Part shown: positions 22,201 through 28,637 of the stretch, one piece after another
Layout of the letters: each line of letters starts with the position of its first letter
Position numbering within the stretch: the first letter of the stretch is position 1
Assembly (NCBI GenBank): GCA_965261475.1
Contig: OZ253454.1
Location: forward strand, 992,001-1,056,000
Source of the DNA: G965261475 sp965261475 [NCBI: bacterium]
GTDB taxonomy: Bacteria; SAR324; XYD2-FULL-50-16
Reading direction: 5' to 3'
DNA: 64,000 bases
Position numbers and translations under genes: made by a program
The notes under the pieces: generated by a model
What the model was told of the DNA's origin: nothing
The model's database searches: none
The model's input: only the letters and a program-made list of their open reading frames with translations

Positions 22201-25200
22201 AATTTGATACTGCCAGCGCTCTCAATCACAGAGTTACCTGCAATAGATAATCTTGGTAAATCATCAATTTCTATGGTAGCTGTAGCACTTGCTCTGTTTT
22301 TGTCTATAGTGGCATTAGCGGGGTTGGTAATCACTAAATCAAAGGTTTCATCTGCTTCTACGAGGGTGTCATCACTAATATCAATCAAAATACTTATCTC
22401 CTTGCTACCAGCTGGTATGCTAGTAGTACCGAAGGCACTAGTATAGTCAGAGGTAGCACTAGCACTGCCGCTCAGTGTTTGATAGTCAAAAGAGACATCT
22501 TTAATAATAGGCACACTCAAAAAAACTGTAAATTTTAGGCTTCCCGCGCTCTCAATCACAGAGCTACCTGTGATAGATAATGTTGGTAAATCGTCAAATT
22601 CAATAATACCTGTGGCTCTAGCTGTGCTAATAGTCGCATTGAGAGGCTGAGCAATGATAACATCAAAGCTCTCGTCTGCTTCTACGAGTAAATCATCAAT
22701 AATACTAATAGGGATAGTGATAGAAGTGCTATCTGCTTTGATGCTAGCTCTTGCAAAAAAATGGGTATAATCCAAGCGGGCAATAGCACTACCGCCTAGT
22801 GTGCTATAGAAAAAAGATACCTCGTTACCGGGAAAAGCCTCGCTCAAAGAGACTACAAATCCTAGACTTCCCGCACTCTCTATCGCAGAAGCTCCTGCAA
22901 TAGATAATGTTGGTAAATCATCAATTTTGATGGTGCCTGTTGCCCGCTTCTTGCTAAGGAGAACCTCTGTACTCGACACATTGCTAATTTCTACATCAAA
23001 GGTTTCATCATCTTCAACCTTTTCATCATCGCTAAGTACAATGATAATCTCAGCGGTAGTGCTACCAGCTGGGATAGTAACAGTTTCAGCAGCAACGACT
23101 GTGTAATCGTCGCCTTCTGTAGCACTACCAGCAATTGTGCTGTAGCTAAAAGATAGATTTTGACTAACGATTTTACTCAAAGTAACTACAAATCGTAGCT
23201 CTAGGTCACTCTCAAAAGCAGCAGCGTCTGCAATAAACAAACTAGCTATTTCACCTTTAATAATACCTAGAGCACTTGCTTGACTGATGGTAGCATTGAC
23301 GGGATTGCTCAGCTCAAGGCTAAAAACTTCATCTCCTTCGTTTACGCCATCGTTTACGCCATCGTTAAGAATTCTAACAGAGATTTCAGTTGTAGTGTCG
23401 CCTGCAAGTATGCTGTCTATATCAGAAACACTAGTATAATCAGAGGGCGGGATAGCACTACCAGCGATTGTTGCGTAGTTAAAAAAGACATCAGCGCTAA
23501 AGGGCTCACTCAAGCGAGCTACGAATATCAAGCTTTCAGCACTCGCAACAACAGAGCTACCCGTGATAGACAAGCTTGGTAAATCATCAATTTCTATAAT
23601 ACCAGTAGCTCTTGCTCTGTTTTTGTCTATAGTAGCATTAGTGGGGTTGCTAATTATAACATCAAAACTCTCGTCTGCTTCTACGAGGGTGTCGTTAGTA
23701 ATAGCAATGAGGATACTAGTGGTAGTATCACCCGCCAAGATAGTAGCCCTAGCGGAAGCATGGCTATAGTCTAGGTCTCTACTAGCACTGCTTGGCATTG
23801 TTTCATAGTCAAAAGAGACAATATTACCGGGAAAGGGCTCGCTCAAAGAGGCTACAAACTGCAAACTTCCTGCGCTCTCTAGAGCTGTAGCGTCTGTAAC
23901 AGACAAAATTGGTAGCTCGTCTATTTTAATGGTAGCTGTAGCACTAGGTTTGCTAATAGTAGCATTAACAAGCTTGCTAATTACTAAATCAAAGCTCTCT
24001 GCTGCTTCTATGTCGTCGTCGTTAATAATAGCAATAGGGATTTCAGTTGTAGTATCGCCCGCAAGTATGCTAGCTCTCCCAAAATCACTAGTATAATCAG
24101 AGGGCGGGATAGCACTACCAGCGATTGTTTCGTAGTTAAAAGAGACATCAGCTCCAAAAGGCTCGCTCAAAGAGGCTACGAATTTCAAAATTCCTGCATT
24201 CTCAAAAACAGAGACATTGGCAATAGACAAGATAGGTAAATCGTCAATTTCTATGGTAACTGTAGCTCTTGCTCTGTTTTCGTCTATAGTGGCATTGCTA
24301 GGGTTGCTAATTACTAAATCAAAGCTCTCGTCGTTTTCAACATCTAAATCATCAATAATATCAATAAAAATACTAGTAATTAGCTCACCAGCCTTGATGC
24401 TAGCTCTCCTAGCGACATGGGTATAGTCTAGGTTACTACTAGCACTACTTGGAATTGTTTCGTAGTCAAAAGCCACAATATGACCGGGAAAGGGCTCGCT
24501 CAAAGAGGCTATAAATTGCAAGCTTCCTACATCCTCTGCCACAGAGATATCTGCAACAGACAATTTTGGTAAATCGTCGATTCTAATCGTAACAGTAGCA
24601 CGCTCCCTACTAATGAGAATACCCCTAGTAGGGCTACTAATTTCTACAAAAAAACTCTCATCGTCTTCTACTAGCTGGTCGTCAATAATGCTAATAGATA
24701 TCTCAGCGGTAGTGTCTCCCACTGGTATGCTAGCTCTCCCAAGAGCACTAGTATAGTCCAAAAAACTAGCACTGCTAGTAAGTGTTTGATACTCAAAGTA
24801 CACTGTCTGCTTGACAGCTCTAGTTAGTATTACTATAAATTTTAAGACTCCTGTGTTCTCTGGTATAGAGTCATCTGCGATAAACAAACTAGCTATTTCA
24901 CCTTTAATAATGCCTAGAGCACTTGCTTGACTGATAGTAGCATTAACAGGCTTGCTAATTACTAATTCAAAAACCTCAGTGCCTTCATCAATGCTATCGT
25001 TGACAATGCTAATCGGGATAGATATTTGAGTGCTGTCGGCTGGGATAGTAGCAGTCTTAGTAGCAACGCCTGTGTAATCGTCGCCCTGTGTAGCACTACC
25101 AGCTAGTGTTTGATAGGAAAAAGATACATCATTGCCGGGAAAGGGGGCGCTCAAACGAGCTATAAATTCTAGGCTTTCTGCGTCCTCTGAAGCAACAGCT

Positions 25201-25742
25201 CCTATGATAGACAAGCTGGGCAAATCGTCTATTTTAATAGTAGCAGTAGCCCTAGCAATCACGGTATCTGCTGTGGAGGAGCTTAGAATTTCTACAAAAA
25301 AGCTCTCTTCGTCTTCTATTTCGTCGTCGTTGATAATGTCAACGCTAATAGTTGTAGCAATATCTCCCGATGCTATGCTAGCAGATTTAGCAATAGCTAT
25401 GTAATCAGAGCCTGCTACAGCACTGTCATCTTTTGTTCTATAGTAAAAGGAAGTAATACTATCAGCAGCAGAGCGTAGAGTAACTCTAAAGTTGATACTT
25501 CCAGCGTCCTCATTAGCAGAGCTATCAGCAATAGCTAAATTAGCCGCAGAGCCAGGGGCGCCTCTAGAGCCTCCACCGCCTCCACCACAAGAGGCAAACA
25601 AAAACAAAGAAGCTAGGAGCAGTAAAAAAAGAAAATTCCTAGTAAAACTCAAAAACTTCCTAAAATCTAGTAAACTACCCTCCTGTTTTTGTTGAGTTAT
25701 CTTTTGCGTGTTTTGAGAGCAGCGCTTTGTATAAAATTTCAT
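13251..25742 (-). CDS. Giant Calx-beta/kelch lipoprotein (4163 aa)
   Basis: The N-terminus matches the family and the lipobox FASC gives Cys52, followed by glycines. I count 34 Calx-beta modules, each about 110 residues and opening LP.LSIA or the variant IASLFIAD (modules 3, 8, 15; a similar IPSLSIAN opens module 23). Modules carry DYTGV...ATIPAGDTT and acidic DD..VEDDETFD strands typical of the calcium-binding fold. The last module is split: its first half ends about residue 3770, six kelch/Asp-box blades occupy about 3780-4095, and its second half ends GTIQDND. Prolines 1845-1847 in module 17 are encoded by a C9 tract. No RTX repeats or type I secretion genes are seen nearby. A long calcium-stiffened surface stalk with a propeller tip is inferred. 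Confidence 0.92.
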   Translation of the reverse strand: MKFYTKRCSQNTQKITQQKQEGSLLDFRKFLSFTRNFLFLLLLASLFLFASCGGGGGGSRGAPGSAANLAIADSSANEDAGSINFRVTLRSAADSITSFYYRTKDDSAVAGSDYIAIAKSASIASGDIATTISVDIINDDEIEDEESFFVEILSSSTADTVIARATATIKIDDLPSLSIIGAVASEDAESLEFIARLSAPFPGNDVSFSYQTLAGSATQGDDYTGVATKTATIPADSTQISIPISIVNDSIDEGTEVFELVISKPVNATISQASALGIIKGEIASLFIADDSIPENTGVLKFIVILTRAVKQTVYFEYQTLTSSASFLDYTSALGRASIPVGDTTAEISISIIDDQLVEDDESFFVEISSPTRGILISRERATVTIRIDDLPKLSVADISVAEDVGSLQFIASLSEPFPGHIVAFDYETIPSSASSNLDYTHVARRASIKAGELITSIFIDIIDDLDVENDESFDLVISNPSNATIDENRARATVTIEIDDLPILSIANVSVFENAGILKFVASLSEPFGADVSFNYETIAGSAIPPSDYTSDFGRASILAGDTTTEIPIAIINDDDIEAAESFDLVISKLVNATISKPSATATIKIDELPILSVTDATALESAGSLQFVASLSEPFPGNIVSFDYETMPSSASRDLDYSHASARATILAGDTTTSILIAITNDTLVEADESFDVIISNPTNATIDKNRARATGIIEIDDLPSLSITGSSVVASAESLIFVARLSEPFSADVFFNYATIAGSAIPPSDYTSVSDIDSILAGDTTTEISVRILNDGVNDGVNEGDEVFSLELSNPVNATISQASALGIIKGEIASLFIADAAAFESDLELRFVVTLSKIVSQNLSFSYSTIAGSATEGDDYTVVAAETVTIPAGSTTAEIIIVLSDDEKVEDDETFDVEISNVSSTEVLLSKKRATGTIKIDDLPTLSIAGASAIESAGSLGFVVSLSEAFPGNEVSFFYSTLGGSAIARLDYTHFFARASIKADSTSITIPISIIDDLLVEADESFDVIIAQPLNATISTARATGIIEFDDLPTLSITGSSVIESAGSLKFTVFLSVPIIKDVSFDYQTLSGSASATSDYTSAFGTTSIPAGSKEISILIDISDDTLVEADETFDLVITNPANATIDKNRASATATIEIDDLPRLSIAGNSVIESAGSIKFLVTLSEPFPGNIVAFDYYTVQGSAIARLDYTHSFASASIKADSTSVSIPISIIDDVLVEADESFDVIIAQPINATISTARATGIIEFQDLPSLSVVGSSVIESEGSLRFRVFLSVPIIKDVSFDYQTLSGSASADYDYTSAFDTTSIPAGSKEISIFIDLIDDALIEDDETFDLVITNPDNATIDKNRARATATIKIDDLPTLSIAGSSVIESAESIKFLVTLSVPFPGNIVSFDYETIEGSAKNILDYTYSFARASIPAGDTTTAIAIVIRNDSLIEEAETFDLVISNPSNATIDKNRARATGRIEIDDLPSLSITGSSVVESAGTLLFTVSLSAPFSSTDVSFDYETIAGSASAGSDYLSTSGRATIKAGSSTVEIPITISDDVVNEGDEVFSLKLSNPVNATISKASALGIIEGEIASLFIADAAAFESELELRFVVTLSNSDSQEAISFSYRTIAGSATQGEDYTGVALTTVTIPAGATTADIVIPITDDMTVEDDETFDVEINTPSTEVRFSKKRATGTIKIEDLPILSIANVTTLENAGSLQFIASLSEPFPGHLVSFDYKTLDGSASAGLDYSYLLTTANIYSGDTTAFINIIILDDDLVEDEETFDIIISNLANATIDQLKATATIKIDELPSLSITGSSVAESAGSAKFIVTLSPPPFRITDVSFFFQTLAGSATQGDDYTGVPTRRATISAGDSTTAISIDIIDDDTTEDYESFDVIISNPTNATIDENRASATATIQIDELPSLSITGSSVAESAGSAKFIVTLSPPFRITDVLFDYKTSAGSASDDLDYTGVALDTATISAGDSTTAIFIAILDDKLVEADESFDVIISNPTNATIDKNKARATATIKIDDLPLLSIANVSASEDVGILEFIAILSEPFDGYEISFNYKTLSGSAIEGDDYEGVALTTVTIPAGATTADIVILITDDMTVEDDETFDIIISNLVNATIDKASATATIKIDELPSLSITDAAALENAGSMQFIVTLSRAFSSTEVAFFYQTIVGSASDALDYTGVALNTATISAGDSTTAIFIAIFDDEFIEDDETFDVVIFNPNNAITGDNRATGTIKIDELPTLSIADATSLESAGSVKFIATLNPPFRNADVSFFFQTLAGSATQGGDYTGVDLGTATISAGDSTTAIVIVIDNDIFVEEDESFDVIISNPNNATIDANKVRATATIKREDLPILSIADAKDIESAGSLKFMVTLSAAFSRTDVSFYYKTLAVAGSATEGEDYTGVALTPVTIYAPDTTTTISIDITSDGIREGDEFFSVRLSKPVNASIENDTALGTIVGEIPSLSIANATAVENAVQMKFIVTLSKPVTNNIIFSYQTKAGSATDGDDYEGVTLTTVTMQAGATTADIFIDIIDDMDIEDDETFDVIISTDEPDNKIAISKKSATGTISIDELPILSITDVVALESAKSVKFTATLSEAFSRTAVSFNYRTVGGSASTTDDYTGVTTQEARILAGDTTTGILIRIIDDPDVEDDESFDVIISSAVNATIDKNRARATATIINDDLPSLSIADATALESEPKMKFIVSLSAAFRHTAVSFEYKTMAGSASSGDDYTGVALTPVTIPAGVTTAEIFIDISDDSLIEDDETFDIIISNPTTNATIGENAARATGTIKLEDLPILYIEDNSVSEGAGPLVFTASLSEAFLKTDVSFNYHTEAGTATATVDYISSSGRFIIPAGERSFTISIELNDDATNEGREEFYLVISSLKNATIDTTRILGVIINDDLSSLSVADAIGYERKGNVTVEVIVSLSEPVPSGGQVQVSLKTEDGSAKRGIDYSHNFSGAVFIDPLKSKRLFYITIIDDDIIEEDETFDVVFNHVGGATIGRSRATITIKNNDFPVLSVADSYALEDATSIKFTATLAQPWRSTDVYFNYHTEAGSATATDDYTGVTTTDSRRAMIPAGDTTTEIFIAIINDTTVENDETFDIVISNPDNHDVSIRKFHNRATATIIDDELPLLSIADATALEGAGVIEFRLTLSKPDASLTSYGIRILDVVNGVHTAQQTIDFVLPSTNGSIATSDTSGDLLVTINQDSIVEGNETFRVELISISSNAVIYPTRKIAVGTIIDDDEPLTLSIADATALESAGQMKFTLSLNDVFAERDVDVFWSTRAGSATEVDDYTGVTTQKASILAGKTTTDIFIDLADDSLSELDESFDVIITSSAPGINITKDTATATIVNDDYPTLSFLEVLEGGESLGRIRFVIVLKDAHKDQVVDVAWRTRDGSARAGVDYTAASGTTFITGTASLVSDSFEVNILDDSIHEGDETFDAIITSNFPGINIIKDRVTAIIIDDDFPSLSVADATALEGENMQFSVILDVTSLENISFSYHTEEGSALAGVDYTEVTASSITTASIPADSTSVSIPIPIISDAVVEGDESFFLVLTEPLKATLARSRATGTIKGLATIHITGGSALERNRELKFVARLERPLSEEVSFSYYTLAGSALAGDDYTEVPAANPLSISIPEGDTTTEFSIIITIDNIVEADETFDVRFISPMNAVLGQQQVTATIIDALPSLSVADATAQEDARVIEFIVTLSSSHIKSVSFDYATQSISANVLKFIQASDNFVWRRREHTSVVFNNYMWSLGGSHKGYDSFNMGNDILNTDWVNSFTSVTVTTKRLPDPIGFINGPRHSHSSLVFEEKMWVLGGNTADRIYGSDAIAAGNLYQNDVQNSTNGGDWNEVKPNNNAGWQARRSHSSVVFKNKMWVLGGYSKKYLPTDASLRNDVWDSTNGIAWNEVKADSTNDPHSWSARQEHTSVVFDNKMWVLGGSVSGDYNQNDVWDSTNGIAWNEVKTNNNADWEARYKHTSVVYEGKIWVLGGDSGKYPTRDIKRDAWYSIDGVVWNKNTKNLDYRAGHTSVVFEDRLWLIGGINNNGRFLKFAYFEAQRDYISKSARVSIPPGATSKTLTINLINDTVAEPTETFRLIISNPTNAVIDPARSKATGTIQDND
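20203..20211. repeat. G9/C9 homopolymer inside the giant gene, candidate phase-variation tract
   Basis: Nine G on the plus strand encode Pro-Pro-Pro at residues 1845-1847. The tandem neighbour module 18 has only Pro-Pro here, with an interrupted tract (CCCTCC). The tract is the longest G/C run I noticed in this AT-rich window. A one-base slip would truncate the protein well before the kelch domain. Confidence 0.65.
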
Positions 25743-25990
25743 AGTTATTTAGATAGTAAATCTTTTTTTTAATTTATTAAGAAACAAACCAAAATAGCAC
25801 ATCTCATACTACTTAAACTAAATCTGTAAAACAAGCAAATAGTAATCAATAAATAAATTAGCTAAAATCAATCTCAGCTATACAAAACCTAACTAAAACT
25901 CAATCTATAAAGATAATTGGTAACTAAAAAAATTAAAAAAAATGCAATAATGCAGATAATACCTCTTATAAAAATATTGCAAGTAAAAGA
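25743..25990 (-). promoter_or_regulatory. Conserved leader and promoter of the 4163-residue gene
   Basis: Same leader family as the three paralogues, but shorter. On the minus strand TTGTTT (25829-25834) lies 17 bases from TAGTAT (25806-25811). Similarity ends at about 25990, where unrelated sequence begins, so this marks the boundary of the repeated locus. Confidence 0.55.
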
Positions 25991-26040
25991 TATATTTAAG
26001 AGGAGTTTATGATTGCTCGTACAAAAGCAAGATTATTTTG

Positions 26041-26382
26041 CTATTCCCTACCAAAATCATCTTCAATCCTCTCAATGTCATCTTCCCCAAAATAAGTACC
26101 TGTTTGAATTTCTATAAAACACAAGTTTTGCGACGCAATATTTTCTATTCTATGTCTCATACCTAGTTCTATATCCACGCTTTGGTTTGCTACTAACAAG
26201 ATTTCTTTATCTTCTATAGTAACTTTAGCTCCGTTTGTGAGCATATACCAATGCTCTTGTCTAAAACGATGCTTTTGTAAACTCAATCTTTTTTGAGGGT
26301 AAACCGTAATTTTTTTGAGTTTATATTGTTTTTCATCTACTAGCACTAGATAGTTGCCCCAAGGTCTTTCGCTAAATTCCAT
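26041..26382 (-). CDS. Stand-alone mannose-6-phosphate isomerase-type cupin
   Basis: At 113 residues it covers the cupin module normally found at the C-terminus of bifunctional mannose-6-phosphate isomerase/GDP-mannose pyrophosphorylase. Recognisable parts are the opening RPWGNY, the metal-binding stretch LSLQKHRFRQEHW, and IELGMRHRIEN followed by FIEIQTGTYFGEDDI. The histidine/glutamate pattern of a metal-binding cupin is retained. A role in sugar-phosphate isomerisation for surface polysaccharide is inferred. No nucleotidyltransferase partner is adjacent. The gene is divergent from the methyltransferase gene at 26537. Confidence 0.8.
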   Translation of the reverse strand: MEFSERPWGNYLVLVDEKQYKLKKITVYPQKRLSLQKHRFRQEHWYMLTNGAKVTIEDKEILLVANQSVDIELGMRHRIENIASQNLCFIEIQTGTYFGEDDIERIEDDFGRE

Positions 26383-26536
26383 TTTTATAAATACTTGAAT
26401 AACCTTATTGAAGCTATTACAATTACTTAAAAACTACAAGCAAACTTGTAAAATATTACTACAATTTAACTTCAGTGATAGTATCTCTTTTGCCTAGAGT
26501 AAACACACTTGCTACTTGCGCTATAATTCTTAAAAA

Positions 26537-27190
26537 ATGCCAAAAATTTCTATAGACTTGCAAGATTTACAAAGACACTACCTAGAAAAACTACACCCTC
26601 AGCTGTCTCAAACAATGAAACAAATACAAAAAATGGCAAAAACACAAAAAATACCCGCTGTTTGCGAAGAGACAGGAAGATTGCTGAGCCTACTATCTTA
26701 TTTACAAAAACCAAAAAAAATTTTAGAGTTAGGCACTGGTATAGCTTACTCTACCCATTGGCTGTTACTAGGATGCCATCAATCTATGATAACTAGTATT
26801 GAGCAAAACAAACATAGAGTATCCATTGCTAAAAAATTTTTACTAGCATCTGGTTTTTTAGATAGAGTCAACTTAAAATCAATGTGGATAGAAGATTTTT
26901 TTTTATCAAACACAGAAAAATTTGATCTGATTTTTTTAGATAGTCAAAAAAATTGCTACGACAAAATGTTTGATGAGCTTGTTGACAGGTTAAAAATAAA
27001 TGGTATGCTTGTCGTAGATAATAGCCTTTTTAAAAAAAAAGTATTGCTTCCAAACGAGAAAATAGAGCAAAAATACAAAAACATGGTACGCTCTATACAG
27101 AATTTTAATCGCTTGGTTTTTCAGCATGCTAGCTTAAAAAGTTTTCTTTTTTCTTTAGGAGACGGCATATTAGTCACAATCAAACAATAA
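26537..27190 (+). CDS. Class I SAM-dependent O-methyltransferase (caffeoyl-CoA type)
   Basis: The 217-residue Rossmann methyltransferase has the SAM-binding motif LELGTGIAYST at 63-73, an acidic strand end at SIEQ (87-90), the motif FDLIFLDSQK (129-138) and GMLVVDN (156-162). This layout matches the O-methyltransferase family 3 (TrmR/caffeoyl-CoA group). The substrate cannot be told from sequence; tRNA wobble-uridine methylation, as for TrmR, is one possibility. It is followed 4 bases later by a lipoprotein gene in the same direction, so the two are probably co-transcribed. The ATG has an A-rich upstream region without Shine-Dalgarno. Confidence 0.8.
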   Translation: MPKISIDLQDLQRHYLEKLHPQLSQTMKQIQKMAKTQKIPAVCEETGRLLSLLSYLQKPKKILELGTGIAYSTHWLLLGCHQSMITSIEQNKHRVSIAKKFLLASGFLDRVNLKSMWIEDFFLSNTEKFDLIFLDSQKNCYDKMFDELVDRLKINGMLVVDNSLFKKKVLLPNEKIEQKYKNMVRSIQNFNRLVFQHASLKSFLFSLGDGILVTIKQ

Positions 27191-27194
27191 AAAT

Positions 27195-27962
27195 ATGAAA
27201 CAACTAATTCTTTGTTTTTTAAGCTGCTATTTTGTACTAGGCTGCTCTATCAACCCTGATGCTATAAGCAAGCAAAAACTAGATTTTATCCTTGACGCTA
27301 ACTATCCGACAAAAGCAGAGTTAAAACACGCACCAGATAAAATGTTGCTTGTACTTGCCCCATCTGTTGAGCTTAACGCGGGTAAAAAAATCCAGCAGAT
27401 ACTCACAGACTTCTTTTTAACAAAGTCAAATATAGTTGTTATTTTTAAATCAAGGTTAAATTTTGAGGAAGCAATCAATGTCTCTCGGAGCGAAGGTATT
27501 ACGTACACAGCCATCATAGAGCAAAGTTTAGCTGCCAACAAACCTAAATTTAATATAGTTTTTTATCAATCTTTTGAGAAACAACTAGTAGCAGAGACAA
27601 ATTGGATCCCATCGCAAAAAGCAAGCGATAAACATTTTAAACGCAACATAGCTGTTTATTTTCCACTGAAAGGATTTATCATCTCAACCAAAGGTGATAG
27701 AATTTTGCTAAAAATAAATTTAGGAAAAAAATTAAATGTTAAAAAAGGAGATTTTTTTGCCGTACATAGTAGAAAAATTATTGTTGAAACCAAAACAAAC
27801 TTAACTGCTATCTACACCCAAAGAAAAATAAAATACTCAAATAACTATCTTGCTAGAGTGAGAGTAGTCAAGGTTGAGAGTGAATACTCCTGGGCTCTGG
27901 CGCACCCCAAAGATAGCAAAAAAATTAAAGCTGGTATGCCAATTTTTTCCTTTGTAAAATAG
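27195..27962 (+). CDS. Lipoprotein, possibly FlgT-like
   Basis: The 255-residue protein has a short signal peptide and lipobox VLGC (Cys17). Residues about 45-150 alternate strands and helices (LLVLAPS...GKKIQQILTDFF...), reminiscent of CsgG/FlgT middle domains. The C-terminal part (GFIISTKGDRILLKINLGKK, then VKKGDFFAV, then ARVRVVKVESEYSWA) follows the pattern of the FlgT C-terminal domain, where a G-D beta element and SWA motif recur. A flagellar basal-body role is an inference supported only by this pattern and by the FliN-like gene at 33081. It converges on ccmB, with 6 bases between the stops. Confidence 0.5.
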   Translation: MKQLILCFLSCYFVLGCSINPDAISKQKLDFILDANYPTKAELKHAPDKMLLVLAPSVELNAGKKIQQILTDFFLTKSNIVVIFKSRLNFEEAINVSRSEGITYTAIIEQSLAANKPKFNIVFYQSFEKQLVAETNWIPSQKASDKHFKRNIAVYFPLKGFIISTKGDRILLKINLGKKLNVKKGDFFAVHSRKIIVETKTNLTAIYTQRKIKYSNNYLARVRVVKVESEYSWALAHPKDSKKIKAGMPIFSFVK

Positions 27963-27968
27963 CCGAGC

Positions 27969-28637
27969 TCATTCTAAAACAAACTCATAGCAAATCCAAC
28001 AAATAATTAGATAGATTGCGTCAAAAGCGCATAAAAACTGAAATGCTACTTGAGGCTGTGCGTTATCAAAATCAAAAAATACAATCTCCGTTAACCTAAT
28101 GCTAGCCAATAGCAAAGGAATAGCAAGAGGAAAAAGCAATAAAGGCGTGATAACTTCTTGAAATTTTAATTCTGCTGTGATGCTAGCTACAAAAGTCCCT
28201 AGAGCACAAAAACCTAGACTAGATAAAAATAACACTGGCAGCAAAGAAGAGATATTTATCAAAAAACCTTCATAAAAGAAAATAGTAAAAATGGGTATCA
28301 GTAAAAGTTGCAGTAGCGCAGAATAGAGCAAATGTATAATAATTTTAGAAGTCATCAAATAAATTCTAGGAATAGGAGCCAACAAAAGCCTTTCTAAACC
28401 GCCTTGGAATTTTTCTAAAACAACGCTTCTTTGAAAAATAATAGTATGACTAAAAAAGAATGCAATCCAATAGCTACCCGCAAATAACTCTTGTTTCTTG
28501 CCTAAAGAAAAAGCAAAATGAAAAATAAGTAGGAGTGCTATACAAAAAAAAAGAATAGATACAAACCCCGCAAAATCTCTACAATGCAATAAAAGATCTT
28601 TTTGTAAAATACTAAGCAATTGTTTGATTTTACTCAT
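27969..28637 (-). CDS. ccmB: CcmB-like heme exporter membrane subunit
   Basis: The 222-residue integral membrane protein has about six hydrophobic segments. It opens LLSILQKDLLLHCRDF, has a conserved first-loop region and the family stretch GGLERLLLAPIPR, and ends with PLAIPLLLASIRL. CcmB is the membrane part of the CcmABC exporter used in cytochrome c maturation. I chose the ATG at 28637 because it overlaps the stop of the upstream glycosyltransferase as ATGA; the longer frame begins inside that gene. CcmA and CcmC are not in the window, although an unrelated ABC ATPase lies two genes upstream. Confidence 0.8.
   Translation of the reverse strand: MSKIKQLLSILQKDLLLHCRDFAGFVSILFFCIALLLIFHFAFSLGKKQELFAGSYWIAFFFSHTIIFQRSVVLEKFQGGLERLLLAPIPRIYLMTSKIIIHLLYSALLQLLLIPIFTIFFYEGFLINISSLLPVLFLSSLGFCALGTFVASITAELKFQEVITPLLLFPLAIPLLLASIRLTEIVFFDFDNAQPQVAFQFLCAFDAIYLIICWICYEFVLE

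Noticed and set aside
804-25695. Many plus-strand open frames of 60-108 codons with similar hydrophobic sequences (MASVIDK..KSS.L.VAVAL type)
   Set aside because: They are antisense shadows of the repeated Calx-beta modules, recurring in the same phase because the modules repeat.
26461-26536. TATAAT at 26522-26527 as promoter of the methyltransferase gene
   Set aside because: It would place the transcript start at the ATG and has no -35 box at proper spacing; chance match in AT-rich DNA is likely.
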